From positions 143,650,494 to 143,714,493 of the forward strand of contig BSWB01000005.1 of NCBI GenBank assembly GCA_033239125.1: a stretch of DNA of 64,000 bases, in the 5' to 3' direction. Positions 36,557 to 47,045 of the stretch are shown here, piece by piece; position 1 is the stretch's first letter; each line of letters opens with the position of its first letter. A program made the translations under genes and the position numbers. Origin of the DNA: Fagopyrum homotropicum (lineage: Eukaryota > Streptophyta > Magnoliopsida > Caryophyllales > Polygonaceae). The notes beneath the pieces were generated by a model. It was not told the origin of the DNA. It saw only the letters and a program-made list of their open reading frames with translations, and searched no databases.

Positions 36557-37315
36557 TAGAACCGGAATAATGTACCTTACCTGAACAGCACCGTAGACCA
36601 ATAAATATCATAGAAAGATCAAGAATATTAATCATAGCAAATTTTCTCGTAGATTTTCAATTTTCATTTATCGAGTTGTTAATGGAGGGATATTGCAAAT
36701 TTTAATTCCAGTTTGCATGGATTTTGAATTTTGTTTTCTTTTTTAACGTGCATGATTCAACGTATAGAACGTATATATTCGATTCATCTTGAAATACCAT
36801 AAAAAATTGTTAATCCTTTACATTTATGTTCTTTTCATGGCATGCCGACCTTAACGTACCACCTATATAGCTTGGCGTTTTAGTGAATTCACTTGTGATC
36901 AATAATCAACGGGCTCGTGTCCAACGTGTATGATACATACCTAGAGAGGTGTGCACCTCCACGTTAAATCTGCGGTGCTGAAATTTTATATGATATTAGA
37001 ACAATTCTATATAGACTATCCAACCTTAAGATATGTCGTCAAGTGTCAACCTAGGTAAACGGTACTTGATGAGTATGTGTTACTTCTCTTGTTGTCAATG
37101 AGTTTTATTATAAATCATGTTGGACTTATCTGATGGGGGACCCCACGTACATGATGCGACAGTATAGACGCCACATTAAATCTAACCTGCCGAAATTTCA
37201 TATGGTAAACCAAATTAGATAGGTTACTCAAATAAACTATCATAATAGTTTTTAGATACAATAAATTATCAAAAATCACCAATAAAACAGGGCTACTATT
37301 CGGGCGGACTCGCGC
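36557..37315. other. Intergenic region with a short dispersed duplication
   Basis: The segment near 36958-37032 (CACGTTAAATCTGCGGTGCTG..ATTTTATATG) is repeated in diverged form near 37168-37240 (CACATTAAATCTAACCTGCCG..TTTCATATGG). No gene is recognised. Confidence 0.35.
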
Positions 37316-37380
37316 CTTGATAGAGGCGGAGTCCGCCCGCGCGTAGAAGGAGGCGGAGGCGGAGTCCGCCTCCGCCTCTT
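37310..37380. repeat. GC-rich palindromic cluster, GGCGGAGTCCGCC
   Basis: Within AT-rich DNA, 37350-37378 forms a 29-base palindrome with 14-bp perfect arms (GAGGCGGAGGCGGA and its complement). A further GGCGGAGTCCGCC lies at 37325-37337 and GGGCGGACTCGCGCC just before it. It lies upstream of the transposase remnant and may be its terminal or subterminal region. Confidence 0.6.
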
Positions 37381-37709
37381 TCTGCCCGTTATAAGTTTTA
37401 AAAATGGGCCGTTGGATTATAGCCGTTATATTATTACCGTTGTAGATTTTTTGAGCCTATATAATAACATGTATCATTCAGTTACATCCAAACCTCAACA
37501 ACGTAAACAAAGAAATCCGTTAAAATGTCGTCGTTTTTCGAAGAAATAGATGTAGAATCCGATGGTGAAAGCTCTATTAGGCCGTTCGATATTGAAAAAT
37601 ACAGTGATCCGGAAGAAATTCTCGCACAACTTGAAGTAAGTGTACAAACTCATTTATACTTTACTTTATGTCGTTTATATTTAGTCGGAATTGTAGAATT
37701 AGCAATGTT

Positions 37710-37958
37710 AGAATAGAGAATCGAAATTATAGAATTAGTAATGTTAGAATAGAAAATCAAAATTCTAGAATTAGCAATGTTAGAATAGAGAATCGGAATT
37801 GTAGTTTAGACATTTTAGAATAGAGAATCGGAATTATAGAATTAGCAATGTTAGAATAAAAAATCGAAATTATAGAATTAGCAATGTTAGAATAGAGATT
37901 CGGAATTGTAGTTTAGACATTTTAGAATAGAGAATCGGAATTGTAGTTTAGACATTTA
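37710..37958. repeat. 35/36-bp tandem repeat, about seven units
   Basis: Seven units start with AGAATAGAGAATCGGAATT or close variants. Two unit types alternate irregularly: one ends TATAGAATTAGCAATGTT (36 bp), the other TGTAGTTTAGACATTTT (35 bp). It lies between two exon-like pieces of the transposase remnant, so probably in an old intron. The units abut with no spacers. Confidence 0.8.
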
Positions 37959-38611
37959 ATAATAAAATGATGTGTATTTTAAAAATAATACTCTATGTTA
38001 TTTATTTAGGATCTTATGGAATATTTTCGTGCTCTCGGTACCGATTATTCGTCAAAATTTGAGCTTCATGGATATTTTGCGGATAAAGAGAACTTATTGG
38101 GATGAGCTCGGTACGTGGCAAACGCTATGAATATGGTGTTGGTCATTAAAAAATCATGGTTGGATATAAGGGGTTTTCGTATCCAACAATTGGGTTGTGA
38201 TAGACACGGAGGACCTAGAAAAGAAAAAGATGTAGATCCCGATCATGTTCCAAGTTCTAGCCGGAAAAAAAACTCGAAGAAGGTATGTGTTTGTTTGAGC
38301 TTGTAGGAACCCAAATCGAAGAGGAAAAGTGGACGGTGAGGGTTGTATGTGGAATCCACAACCATATAATTCCTTCGGTGTTAAGAGGTCATGCATATGT
38401 TGGACGTATGACTCTCAAGCAGAGCCGAAAGGTGGAGCGTGAATTGAATTCTGGCTTAAAACCGAGACATATATTAAAATTCGTGCAATTAGAGGATCCC
38501 GACAAACACCTCCATCAGTCAAGTTTACAACACCGGTTTGAAGATTATAATGGAACAAGCCGAAGGAAGAGGTTCATTACAAAAAACACTTCACACGTTG
38601 AGGGAACGTGG

Positions 38612-38760
38612 ATATTATGTAAACACTCGAAGAAGTCAAGATTCCGATGTGGTGATTGAAATGAAAGACTATTGTCAATCATTGTCATGCCTTGTTCGAG
38701 TCAAGATTCCACATTATGTAAACACTCGGAGAAGTCAAGATTCCGATGAGGTGATTAAAA
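38612..38760 (+). repeat. Duplicated 47-bp segment in the transposase remnant
   Basis: ATTATGTAAACACTCGAAGA...CCGATGTGGTGATT at 38614 is repeated at 38713 with four or five changes. It encodes YVNTRRSQDSD in both copies. AACATATGCTACTCA is also duplicated (38759, 38807). These local duplications help explain the broken frame. Confidence 0.65.
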
Positions 38761-38860
38761 CATATGCTACTCAGGTAATTAAAATTAAAAATCAGGTAAT
38801 TATAAAACATATGCTACTCATGCCGTGGATCGAACTTGACCAGAATTTTCGAGCATGACG

Positions 38861-39410
38861 TCCAAATTCTTACTTCCGTGAAGAAGACGATTTAACTTCG
38901 ATTCAGACCGCACCGGTTTTACCGCTCCCTCTTGGTCGACCCGGCCTTTATGTTAAGTGTAAAAGGTAGGGTAAATGGAGGACCGGTTTGTGTAAACCCG
39001 GTCCGGTCTTAAATTACACAATTCTAGGCAAAAAAAAGTCTAAAATACCCCCAAAGTTTGCATTTAATAAGGAGCAAAATTGTGCCCACAAAGCATGAAA
39101 ACCACGTTCTACCAAAGAAAAAAAGCCCGAAAGCCATGTGAAATCCTGAAAAAAAAGACATTTATATATTTCATTCAAATCGCTTACACATTGTCGGTTG
39201 GTGACCAAAAATCTCTTCATCATTAACTATTAACACCGATATTAACTCTATAATGAAACTGATTAGCATAGATTAAGGTTGATTAATGTTGTCTACATTT
39301 TCAACCCTCGTGTTTGGATTGTGACCATACGTACGATTTTACCTCTAATAAGTCGAAATTGATAGTCATGTATCATTTCCGGTAATTAATGATCGCATGT
39401 TCTATGTTTT
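38861..39410. other. Intergenic region
   Basis: GACCGGTTTGTGTAAACCCG then GTCCGGTC at about 38981-39006 resembles the end of a CCGG-motif miniature element. No gene is supported. Confidence 0.35.
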
Positions 39411-39768
39411 TGTCAAAGTCCGATACAGACGGACCGGTAGAGCGGGGGTCGTGTGCATACGAGCGCACATGCGCATTAGGCCCAAGCTCAACACATAAAT
39501 CCGGCGAGGTTCCATATAAGGTTAGGATCACGAGCCAAATTGAGGCTAACCGCTCTGAGATACCATGTCAAAGTCCGATACAGACGGACCGGTAGAGCGG
39601 GGTCGTGTGCATACGAGCGCACGTGCGCATTAGGCCCAAGCTCAGCACATAAACCCGGCGAGGTTCCATCCTAAAACCAATTGGCAATAGGAGGAGTAGC
39701 TCACTGACCTTATATATTAGGCTCGGAGTGTCCCTGTCTTTCGATGTGGGACCTTATTATCTCCAACA
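39411..39768 (-). mobile_element. TRIM retrotransposon (two LTRs, one shortened)
   Basis: Read on the minus strand, the 5' LTR is 39768-39566 (203 bp), starting TGTTGGAGATAATAAGG and ending GGACTTTGACA. It is followed at once by TGGTATCTCAGAGCGG, an initiator-Met tRNA primer site with a two-base insertion. A second LTR copy (39411 to about 39520) is shortened by an internal deletion. The internal region is under 50 bp. This is the layout of terminal-repeat retrotransposons in miniature; it needs proteins from other elements. Confidence 0.75.
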
Positions 39769-40414
39769 ATTTTCGTTTTTTAATAATCTAGGAAAATTAC
39801 TTTTAAAAAATAATAATAATATTGGGAAATTTTTTCTTAAAATTTTCTTTTTTGCCACCCAAAAATAACTTTGTATAATCAAATTTTATCATTAAAAGAT
39901 ACTACATTTATTATACTAAATAAATAGTCTTTGAGTGAAGAACTTTACTATTTAAAAAAAATCCAAATATAGGTATTATATGCTACTCATTAAAAATTTG
40001 TGATTGCGATAAAGTTGTGGTTGGAACAAAAAAATTTATAAACGGGTCACGTATTTATGAACTAGTCCAATCGAGTTGAGAGTTAGATCTACCCGACTTA
40101 TTTAGTTGGTTGATCTTTCGGTTGGTAAGATTTTGCTACCAAAGAAATATTTAAAACCAGTGTAGTTTCCGTGCCAAGACACGGATATAATTTAAATTTT
40201 ATAAATGGAAATAATATATCTATTATCTATATCATTGCTTTTTTTTATTGATTTGCTAATTACTATAATTATAAAATTAAAATGCACAAGAAAATGACAC
40301 GTGGTATGAAGTTTATAAGATCACGACACGTGACACAAAATGTTTATACTTTAATATATGTATATAGATTAATTGATAGAAGTTTAATAAAAATAATCTC
40401 TTCAATTTTTTAAT
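39769..40414. other. AT-rich intergenic region
   Basis: No coding frame or RNA is recognised. The phrase AAAATGACACGTGGTATGAA (about 40292) has a relative at about 41728 (AAAATGACACGTTGCATAAA), so the segment around the palindromic element may be an older repeat. Confidence 0.35.
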
Positions 40415-40422
40415 AAAATTAA

Positions 40423-41429
40423 GGGAAATTCCGGATGGTACCCTCGTGATTTGGGGTATTCCGGATTTTGCCCACCAGTTTTTTCAAGTTCGGATGGTAC
40501 CCTTAAATTTATATTGTTTTCCGGATTTTGCCCAAAATCATTACACTCTTTTAAATTTCATTAAAAACAAACAAAAGAAAATAAACTAAAATTAAAAAAC
40601 AACTTAAAATAGAAAGAATAATTTATTTATTTTAAAAATAAAGTAAAACAGTAACTTTTTTTAAAAAATATATATATTATATTAAATTAAAAATAAATTC
40701 GTTAGATAATTTTTAAAAAATCAGTGTTTTCTTTTATTTCAAAAAATAAATAAATTGGGTTAGCATTTTTTAACAAAATAAAAAAAAATAATTTTTATAC
40801 TTTATTTCAAAAATAAATAAAATTAGGATTTTTTTAAAAAATTTTAAAAAATCATTGTTTTAATTTATTATTAAATTGAATAAATCAGTTTTCTAATTTT
40901 TTTTATTTTTTAATATTACTTTATTTTCTTTCTTTTAGTTTTGGGAAATAAATAAAATAGAAATTTTTTTTTTAATAATAAATTAAAATAGTGCTTTTTT
41001 TTTTATTATTTGAAAGAGTCCTTATTTTATTTATTTTTTAAATCAAGTATAACACTTATATTTTTATATTTTGTTAAAAATATGCTAATTCAATTATTTA
41101 TTTTTAAAATAAATAAAACACTGATTTTTGAATTTTTTAAAATTTATCTAATTTATTTATTTTTAAATTAATATAATATATATTTTTTTATAAAAGTTAC
41201 TGTTTTACTTTATTTTTTAATTAAATAAATTATTATTTCTATTTTAGGTTATTTTTTAATTTTAGTTTATTTTCTTTTGTATGTTTTTAATGGAATTTAA
41301 AAAAGTGTAATGAATTTGGGCAAAATCCGGAAAACAATATAAACTTAAGGGTACCATCCGAACTTGAAAAAACTGGTGGGCAAAATTCGGAATACCCCAA
41401 ACCACGAGGGTACCATCCGAAATTTCCCT
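40423..41429. mobile_element. 1007-bp palindromic (foldback) element with 8-bp target duplication
   Basis: The left end GGGAAATTCCGGATGGTACC and the right end are reverse complements (right end ...GGTACCATCCGAAATTTCCC then T). Pairing continues through CCGGATTTTGCCCA, AAGTTCGGATGGTACCCTTA and ACAATATAAA. It extends in diverged form through the AT-rich interior, where AAAGTAAAACAGTAACTTTT (40636) faces its complement at about 41195-41215. The perfect direct repeat AAAATTAA flanks it at 40415-40422 and 41430-41437. The whole unit can fold on itself and encodes nothing. Confidence 0.85.
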
Positions 41430-41437
41430 AAAATTAA

Positions 41438-42780
41438 AATACATTAGCATCTATATATAAAATAAAAAAAAGTATATTTAGTATAGATAAATATATGTAT
41501 AACTATATATATAAAGTTATTTAGGTACAATTTTTATCGTAGAATAATAAATCTATTAGTATAATTTTAAATATATTTATGTATATGTGTAGATACATAA
41601 AAAGACACGTATGGTAAGTAGATAAATATAACTTCTATTATAGGATAATTATACTATTACATTATTGACTAATTTAAATATGAAAAATGTATATATAATT
41701 TTTTTAACAAAAATCAAAATTTTAAGAAAATGACACGTTGCATAAAATAAGATAGGATGAACCACGTTGAAGGAAATGTTTTGGCTTTAATATATGTATA
41801 TAGATACTATACCGTAGGAGGACGATTTTCGAATGTATATATAAGTTAGGTTAGAGTCAAATATATAAGTTTGGTATAATCTATCATAAAATGAATTGAA
41901 ATTAATATAGTAATCTGTAAACCACATATATTTTATTAGAATTTTATTTACTATTGATACGAGACCATTTTATTCTCCTAATATATTGATATTGAATACG
42001 AGGCATGAATTTTTAGCTTATGTGTAAAATCTATATATTGATATAGGTATCACTACCTTTTTTTACTATTTTTTTTTAATTTTTTAAAAACGGAATGCGG
42101 TTAGGAAAGACTAATTTCTAGAAGTAGTTCATCCTAAAGTATCCTTACAGATGAGAACACGAATTCGTGATCGTCAGAATATAATATGTTGAAGTTCGAA
42201 ATAATCAGATGGGTCAATCGGGCAGGCTACTTTTTTTACTATTAATTTATGTATATAAGATATGGATATGAGTGTGTGAACATGAGCCGAGCATATAAGA
42301 AATATGGATAGTTAACCTAACTAGTTAAGTATCAATTCCGTTTGATATATATTGAGATTATTATGGGAATTATAATTTAAAAATAATCAATATTTAAGTT
42401 CATTGGATAAAAATATTTTTTAAATAATCTATATTGTGATGATTAATATTTATAAAATTTTATAATGACAATTTTTTTTTAATAATTATAGTGAATATAT
42501 TTTAAAATTATTTGTTCTTTTTATAAAATTATAAATATACAAGACTAGTTATCTCCATCATAAACATAATTTTATTATTAAATTTAAAATGACTGAATTT
42601 TATAAGTAATATATTTAAATTTAAAAATAAAAAAGTTAAAACCTATTTTTTATCTAATGATTTTTACCATTAATTAAAATGTATTACAAAAATGACTTAT
42701 TTTTTCAACTTCTTTTAAACATTTCTTTTACAATATGATTTTATGACAATATATTGATGATAACATGAGTACATAACTAA
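41438..42780. other. AT-rich intergenic region
   Basis: Long A/T runs and TATATA words. No gene, RNA or clear transposon ends are seen. Confidence 0.4.
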
Positions 42781-43110
42781 TGACAATGACTTGATGCCGG
42801 TGTTTTAGTAAACAATATAGTTGGTGAAAGTACCATTGTCGACACTACACTCGATACAATACAATTGGTGACATACAACACAAATTGTGACAATATTGTT
42901 GATAATGTCCAATAGATGACAATATAATCGATGATAAACTCATTGATGACATTACAATTACAGATGTCATAATTGGTGACAATATAGTTGATGTAAATAT
43001 AGTTATAAGTACAGTCTTTGTCTACTTAGTGATAATAGTTTCGGTGTCATTGCAGTTAATGACACTATAATTGATTATTACATAATTAGTGATAACACAT
43101 TTAATCTTCT
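42745..43110. repeat. Degenerate GATGACAATATAATTG minisatellite
   Basis: Words such as TTGATGACA, GGTGACAATATAGTTGATG and AATTGGTGACA recur at 15-30 base spacing with much variation. Non-coding low-complexity DNA. Confidence 0.55.
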
Positions 43111-43149
43111 ATATAAACTACTAAAGTAGAATACACTAATGCTGACGTG

Positions 43150-43620
43150 ACGATTCCACGTTTTTTCTCGGATTAAATTTTTTATTAATCAAGAATTAAG
43201 TCAAAAAAATCTTTTTTACTGAAACAAAATCTAAAAAATCTTTTTTTTAACTAATCTTCTAAATAATTAATAAGAAATATGAAATTTTATAAATAGACGT
43301 GGTGGCGCCTCCACATTTTTCTCGGATTAAATTTTTTATTAAACCAAGAATTAAGCCAAAAAATCTTTTTTTTTACTGAAAAAAAATCTTAAAAAAATAT
43401 TTTTTTTAAACTAATCTTCTAAAAAATTAATAATAAATAAAAAAAAATTATAAATAGACGTGGCGCCTTCACGTTTTTTCTCGGATTAAATTTTTTATTA
43501 AATCAAAAACTATGCCAAAAAATTTTTTTATTAAAAAAAATCTAAAAAAATCTTTTTTTAACTAATATTCTAAAAAATTTATAAGAAATTTTATAAATCA
43601 TAAATAAATAAAGCTAAAAA
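43150..43620. repeat. Tandem repeat of about 150 bp, three units
   Basis: Each unit starts near TTTTTTCTCGGATTAAATTT at about 43170, 43318 and 43474. It contains AAGAATTAAGCCAAAAAATC, ACTAATCTTCTAAA and TATAAATAGACGTGG. The third unit is decayed at its end. The GACGTGGCGCC junctions hint that the array began as terminal segments of one element. Confidence 0.65.
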
Positions 43621-44040
43621 ACCTAATAAGGACAAGTATGTGTTCATTGTTTTAAAAAAAATTTATAAGAAATTTTATAAATCATAAATAAATAAATCTA
43701 AAAATATGGTGTTCATGATTGTAAAAAAAAACGTTGTTCATATATTTACAAGTATGTGTTCATTGTTCTTACAACTATGGTGTTCATGGTTTTTAAAGTA
43801 AGTGTTCATGATTTTTAAAATAACTGTTCATGGTTTTTAAAGTAAGTGTTCATTTAGCTAGCAGGACATTTTTTGTATATAATAAGTTTGACGGTTCAAT
43901 TGTTCTTACAACTATGGTGATGCCACGTGGCATCACCACAACTCTCCTAATTCCTATCCACAATGTCCTCCTCACCGAAACTTGGCCATATATATATAAT
44001 AAGTTTGACGGTTCAATTTTAGGGTTCATTTAAACTATTT
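43621..44040. repeat. GTGTTCAT and TAATAAGTTTGACGGTTCAA repeats
   Basis: GTGTTCAT plus GATTTTTAAA words recur from 43640 to 43855. The 21-base phrase TAATAAGTTTGACGGTTCAA, with its following T, occurs at about 43879 and 43999. Between them is ACGTGGCATCACCACAACTC. Non-coding. Confidence 0.5.
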
Positions 44041-44475
44041 ATCCTTGGTTATTGAATGTCTTTTCTTTGTCACAAAATGGGAAGATTAGACTCCACCTTT
44101 ACCCCCTTATAATCATGCGTCTTATAGCAATCAAAATCTTACAAAATTTGTCGATTGAAATGTAAAGGAAATGATTAAGATAGTTTTGTAACACATGCCT
44201 ATGTTACTTAATATTCATGGATGTCTAAACATTACAAGACCTCTCTGGATATCCTCATTGTACAATTTGTTACATGGATTCCAAACAATGCATATATGAA
44301 TGTCGTCTAGTTTCTAAACATCCTAAAACCTCTTCGAAAGTGATCGATGCAAACTATATTAACCATCTTAATACTCAATATATGTACGGTGTTCACTCTT
44401 CTTTCTTAATGAATGGGTAACAACTTGTGTTTTCTACCCATGTATTAGGCCCGGTAGAATTTAGGGTTCTATACG

Positions 44476-44926
44476 TGTCAAAGTTCGATAAAGACAGAAA
44501 GTAAAGTGGAAATCGTGTGCATACAAGCGCACATGCGCGTTAGACCCAATTCCAGCACATAAACCCGATGAAGTGCGTTCCTAAAATCAATTGGATTGAC
44601 AATAAGAGGAGTAGCTCACCAACCTTATATAATTGGATTACTCCCAACTTTCGATATAGACCGAGATGCACTTGCTCACATGTGAGGATCGCGATCCGAA
44701 TAGAGGCTAACCGCTCTGATACCATGTCAAAGTCCAATACAAACGGACCAGAGAGCGGGGTCGTGTGCATACAGGCGCACATGCGCGTTAGGCCCAAGCC
44801 CAACACATAATCCCGGTGATGTTCCATCATAAAATAAATTGAGAAGAGGAGGAGTAGTTCACCGACCTTATATACTAAGCTCGGAATGTCCCCAACTTAC
44901 GATGTGTGAACTTATTATCTTCAATA
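44476..44926 (-). mobile_element. TRIM retrotransposon (two LTRs, nearly complete)
   Basis: Same family as 39411-39768. On the minus strand the 5' LTR is 44926-44725 (202 bp), followed by the primer site TGGTATCAGAGCGG (44724-44711). Then comes a short internal stretch (TTAGCCTCTATTCGGATC) and a second LTR from about 44665 to 44476. Both LTRs share the GCGCACATGCGCGTTAG block. The total is about 450 bp with no coding sequence. The outermost bases of the 5' LTR have changed from CCAACA to TCAATA on the plus strand. Confidence 0.8.
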
Positions 44927-45189
44927 ATAAATTAAGAAATTTTTGACATATTTCAACTTCTGTTAAAGTTCTAGTTTGGTAGTGTCCGGGCATAAACACA
45001 AAAGTGTGATGGCCTAATTAACCAATTTAGGATGATTGAGATATGGGAGATGAGAAGAGAATGAAAATTCTGAATTCAAGTCCCACGGGTTATACAAAAA
45101 TCCGCACGATTAATTTGTTGGGTTTGAGTCTTATGGATTACATAGTGTAGCGTAAATGCACGGAGTTTTAGATATTCGTTAAGCTACTA

Positions 45190-45688
45190 AGGGTCCATTT
45201 GGAAAGTCATTTTTACTACTTTAATGAAGTTTATCAAGCTCATGGAAAAAAGAATAAGCTACGAAATGGGTGTTTGGAAACCCAAGCTTATAAAAATTTG
45301 TGTTAGCTTATGGAAACTTAATTTTTCTTATTTCATAAGCTATGTGCAGATCGAAGTTTATACATTATTGTAGCTTATGGAATATAACCCTATAAAAATT
45401 CATATTTCATAAGCTATGTGCAGATCGAATCTTATACATTATTGTAACTTATAGAATAGTGCATACAGATATAACCCTATAAAAATTCATAGTTAATTAT
45501 AAAGTAAACCCTTTTGGGTAACTTTACGTTTGTATCAGCTGTAATACGCTTTGTTATCTCAAACACATATCAATCTTATCAAAAATCAACTACATATTTC
45601 AACTATTCAATAAATTTCAACTTCAGCAACCAATAAGCTTCAACTTCAGTTTCAACTCTAATAAACTAGTTGTTCCCAAACGGACCCT
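45190..45688. mobile_element. hAT-like MITE with AGGGTCC(A/G)TTTGG ends
   Basis: The left end AGGGTCCATTTGG and right end CCCAAACGGACCCT are inverted repeats. AGCTACTA (45182-45189) and AGCTAGTC (45689-45696) match at 6 of 8 positions, fitting an aged 8-bp hAT duplication. Inside are repeated AAGCTTATAAA and TTCATAAGCTATGTGCAGAT words (45338 and 45409). Non-coding, 499 bp. Confidence 0.65.
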
Positions 45689-45989
45689 AGCTAGTCTCGA
45701 ATACCCACGGTTTTAAAAAAAATCATATGGTCTTAATCGCATGATAAAAATATCAAATAATATAAGCCCCTCACCACACACATACAAAAATTAAAGAAAA
45801 AATCTTCATTACTCCAAAAGGATAAGGAAAAAGTCCGGCAAAATTTAGGAATCTAAGCAAGTACAAGCAAATCTTTTTCATTTTAATGCAAGTTCGACCA
45901 ATATTGTTGCAGAATAGTAGCATATTAAGTGTTGGTTTTGTCCATGTCGCGACACATATCTATACAAGTAGTAAACATAATAGTGTAGC

Positions 45990-46068
45990 AAAACCTTATA
46001 TATATAGGCAAGACAAGAAGGAAACCTACATAACAAACCTAGCTAAACCTAATAAGCACATCCTTCTA
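45990..46068 (+). promoter_or_regulatory. TATA box and leader of the peptide-precursor gene
   Basis: CCTTATATATATAGGC at about 45993-46008 is a strong TATA box. Transcription should start near 46030-46040, leaving a leader of about 30-40 bases before the ATG at 46069. Confidence 0.55.
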
Positions 46069-46378
46069 ATGGCAATCCCATGCAAGCATACTCTTCTACT
46101 CGTCGTCTTCTTGGTTTTCTTGCTCTTCGGTTCACTCACGAGTAAGATAGAATCTAATATATGTCGGGTAAGATTAGTTTATGTGTTTTGGTTCAATTTG
46201 GTTTATTTTTTTTCGGTATGTCTTGCTAGGTGATGTTGTTGCGAGGAGGATGGAGATGGACCGCGTTGGGACAAATGGTAAGAAGAGTGCAAAAGAAATG
46301 TTGAATGAAGGAGACGAGCTTTCTGAGATGGATTATACCCCGGCTGGGAAGAGGAGTCCCGTTCATGGACATAATTGA
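46069..46378 (+). CDS. Secreted RGF/GLV/CLEL-type peptide precursor
   Basis: Two exons, 46069-46141 and 46230-46378, give a 73-residue precursor. The donor A|GTAAG at 46142 restores the frame; the alternative GTAAG at 46168 does not. Residues 1-24 (MAIPCKHTLLLVVFLVFLLF...) form a signal peptide. A charged spacer with two-basic sites (ARRM, GKKS) follows. The end is SEMDYTPAGKRSPVHGHN. The Asp-Tyr start (sulfation site), the basic middle and the Pro-X-His...His-Asn tail match the RGF/GLV/CLEL hormones, which act outside the cell through RGFR/RGI receptor kinases in root meristem and gravity responses. The usual ending is P(P)(I/V)HN; here PVHGHN carries an extra Gly-His. The family call is from motif only; CLE or CEP peptides are less likely. 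Confidence 0.7.
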
Positions 46379-46659
46379 AGTTGTTTGGGTACGGAGAGAA
46401 TGAAGATAGTTTGCTTGAGTATTTCTTATGTCGCATGTTTGTACGTATAATGTTTATGCACGTTGTATGAACCAAACTCGGGTTAAGATTGTGTACGTAT
46501 CCTCGTTGCTATTGATGAGTTAGTTTCGATCATTACTGAACTTTAATGTTGTATGAGATCTTTTGATGTTTGATCGATCTTTATGATGTCGAGTGACATA
46601 TGTTTGATTGATATTGATAATATCAAGTGTTATTAACAAATATGTAGAACGAAATGTTG
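46379..46659 (+). other. 3' UTR and flank of the peptide gene
   Basis: AT-rich downstream sequence, including TTTGATGTTTGATCGATC repeats around 46560-46625. No other gene is seen. Confidence 0.35.
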
Positions 46660-47045
46660 ATCAATCACCATTAACCGGGTTAATGACTTAGTTGGCGGGT
46701 TGGTTTCAAAGAATTACTTCCCCAAATTTCGGTTAATTGGTTGTGTCAACTTATCAATTATCATACTTGTTTGATACCATGCTGTTAACCATATGGTTAA
46801 TCGGGGTTAATGATAACGGTATTACAAACTGCTAATCCGTATCACGGTTAATTAACCGTCAAAAACTTGTCCATACTTGGTAGTTGATATTAATACAGTT
46901 AACCGTATGGCTAAAATATGAATCAACCGAAAACCGGCTAACCAAACCCACTTGCTCATACCTGAAACCTCGAGCAATCTCAATTAACCAAAAACCGGAT
47001 AACCGAGCCCACTTGCTCGTACCTGAAAATTGATATATCCGGTTC
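46660..47045. mobile_element. Miniature element with TTAACCG/CGGTTAA motifs
   Basis: Dense TTAACCGGGTTAA, GGTTAATTGG, CGGTTAATTAACCG and AAAACCGG(C/A)TAACC words in both orientations. Two copies of CCCACTTGCTC(A/G)TACCTGAAA lie near 46948 and 47008. The plan is like the CCGG-motif elements at 17716, 21690 and 57920. Ends and target duplication are not resolved. Confidence 0.45.

Larger units (their letters stand above)
37525..38860 (+). pseudogene. MULE/FAR1-type transposase N-terminal remnant
   Basis: A TATA-like CCTATATAATAAC (about 37457) and a leader precede an ATG at 37525 (MSSFFEEIDVESDGE, acidic). Exon-like pieces follow at about 38011-38100 and 38115-38282. The last contains VLVIKKSW...IQQLGCDRHGG..R, similar to the FAR1-like zinc-binding start of plant Mutator-like transposases. 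The frame 38300-38560 reads KWTVRVVCGIHNH, GHAYVGRMTLKQSR and LKPRHILK, matching the MULE region 'W.vrv..G.HNH...l.GH.y.gRl...e......l....i.Pr.Il'. Stops and frame shifts break it, and the DDE catalytic domain is missing. It is a truncated element or domesticated-gene fragment. Confidence 0.6.

Noticed and set aside
37710..37958. CRISPR-like array
   Set aside because: The units are contiguous tandem repeats with no unique spacers, and the genome is a plant nucleus.
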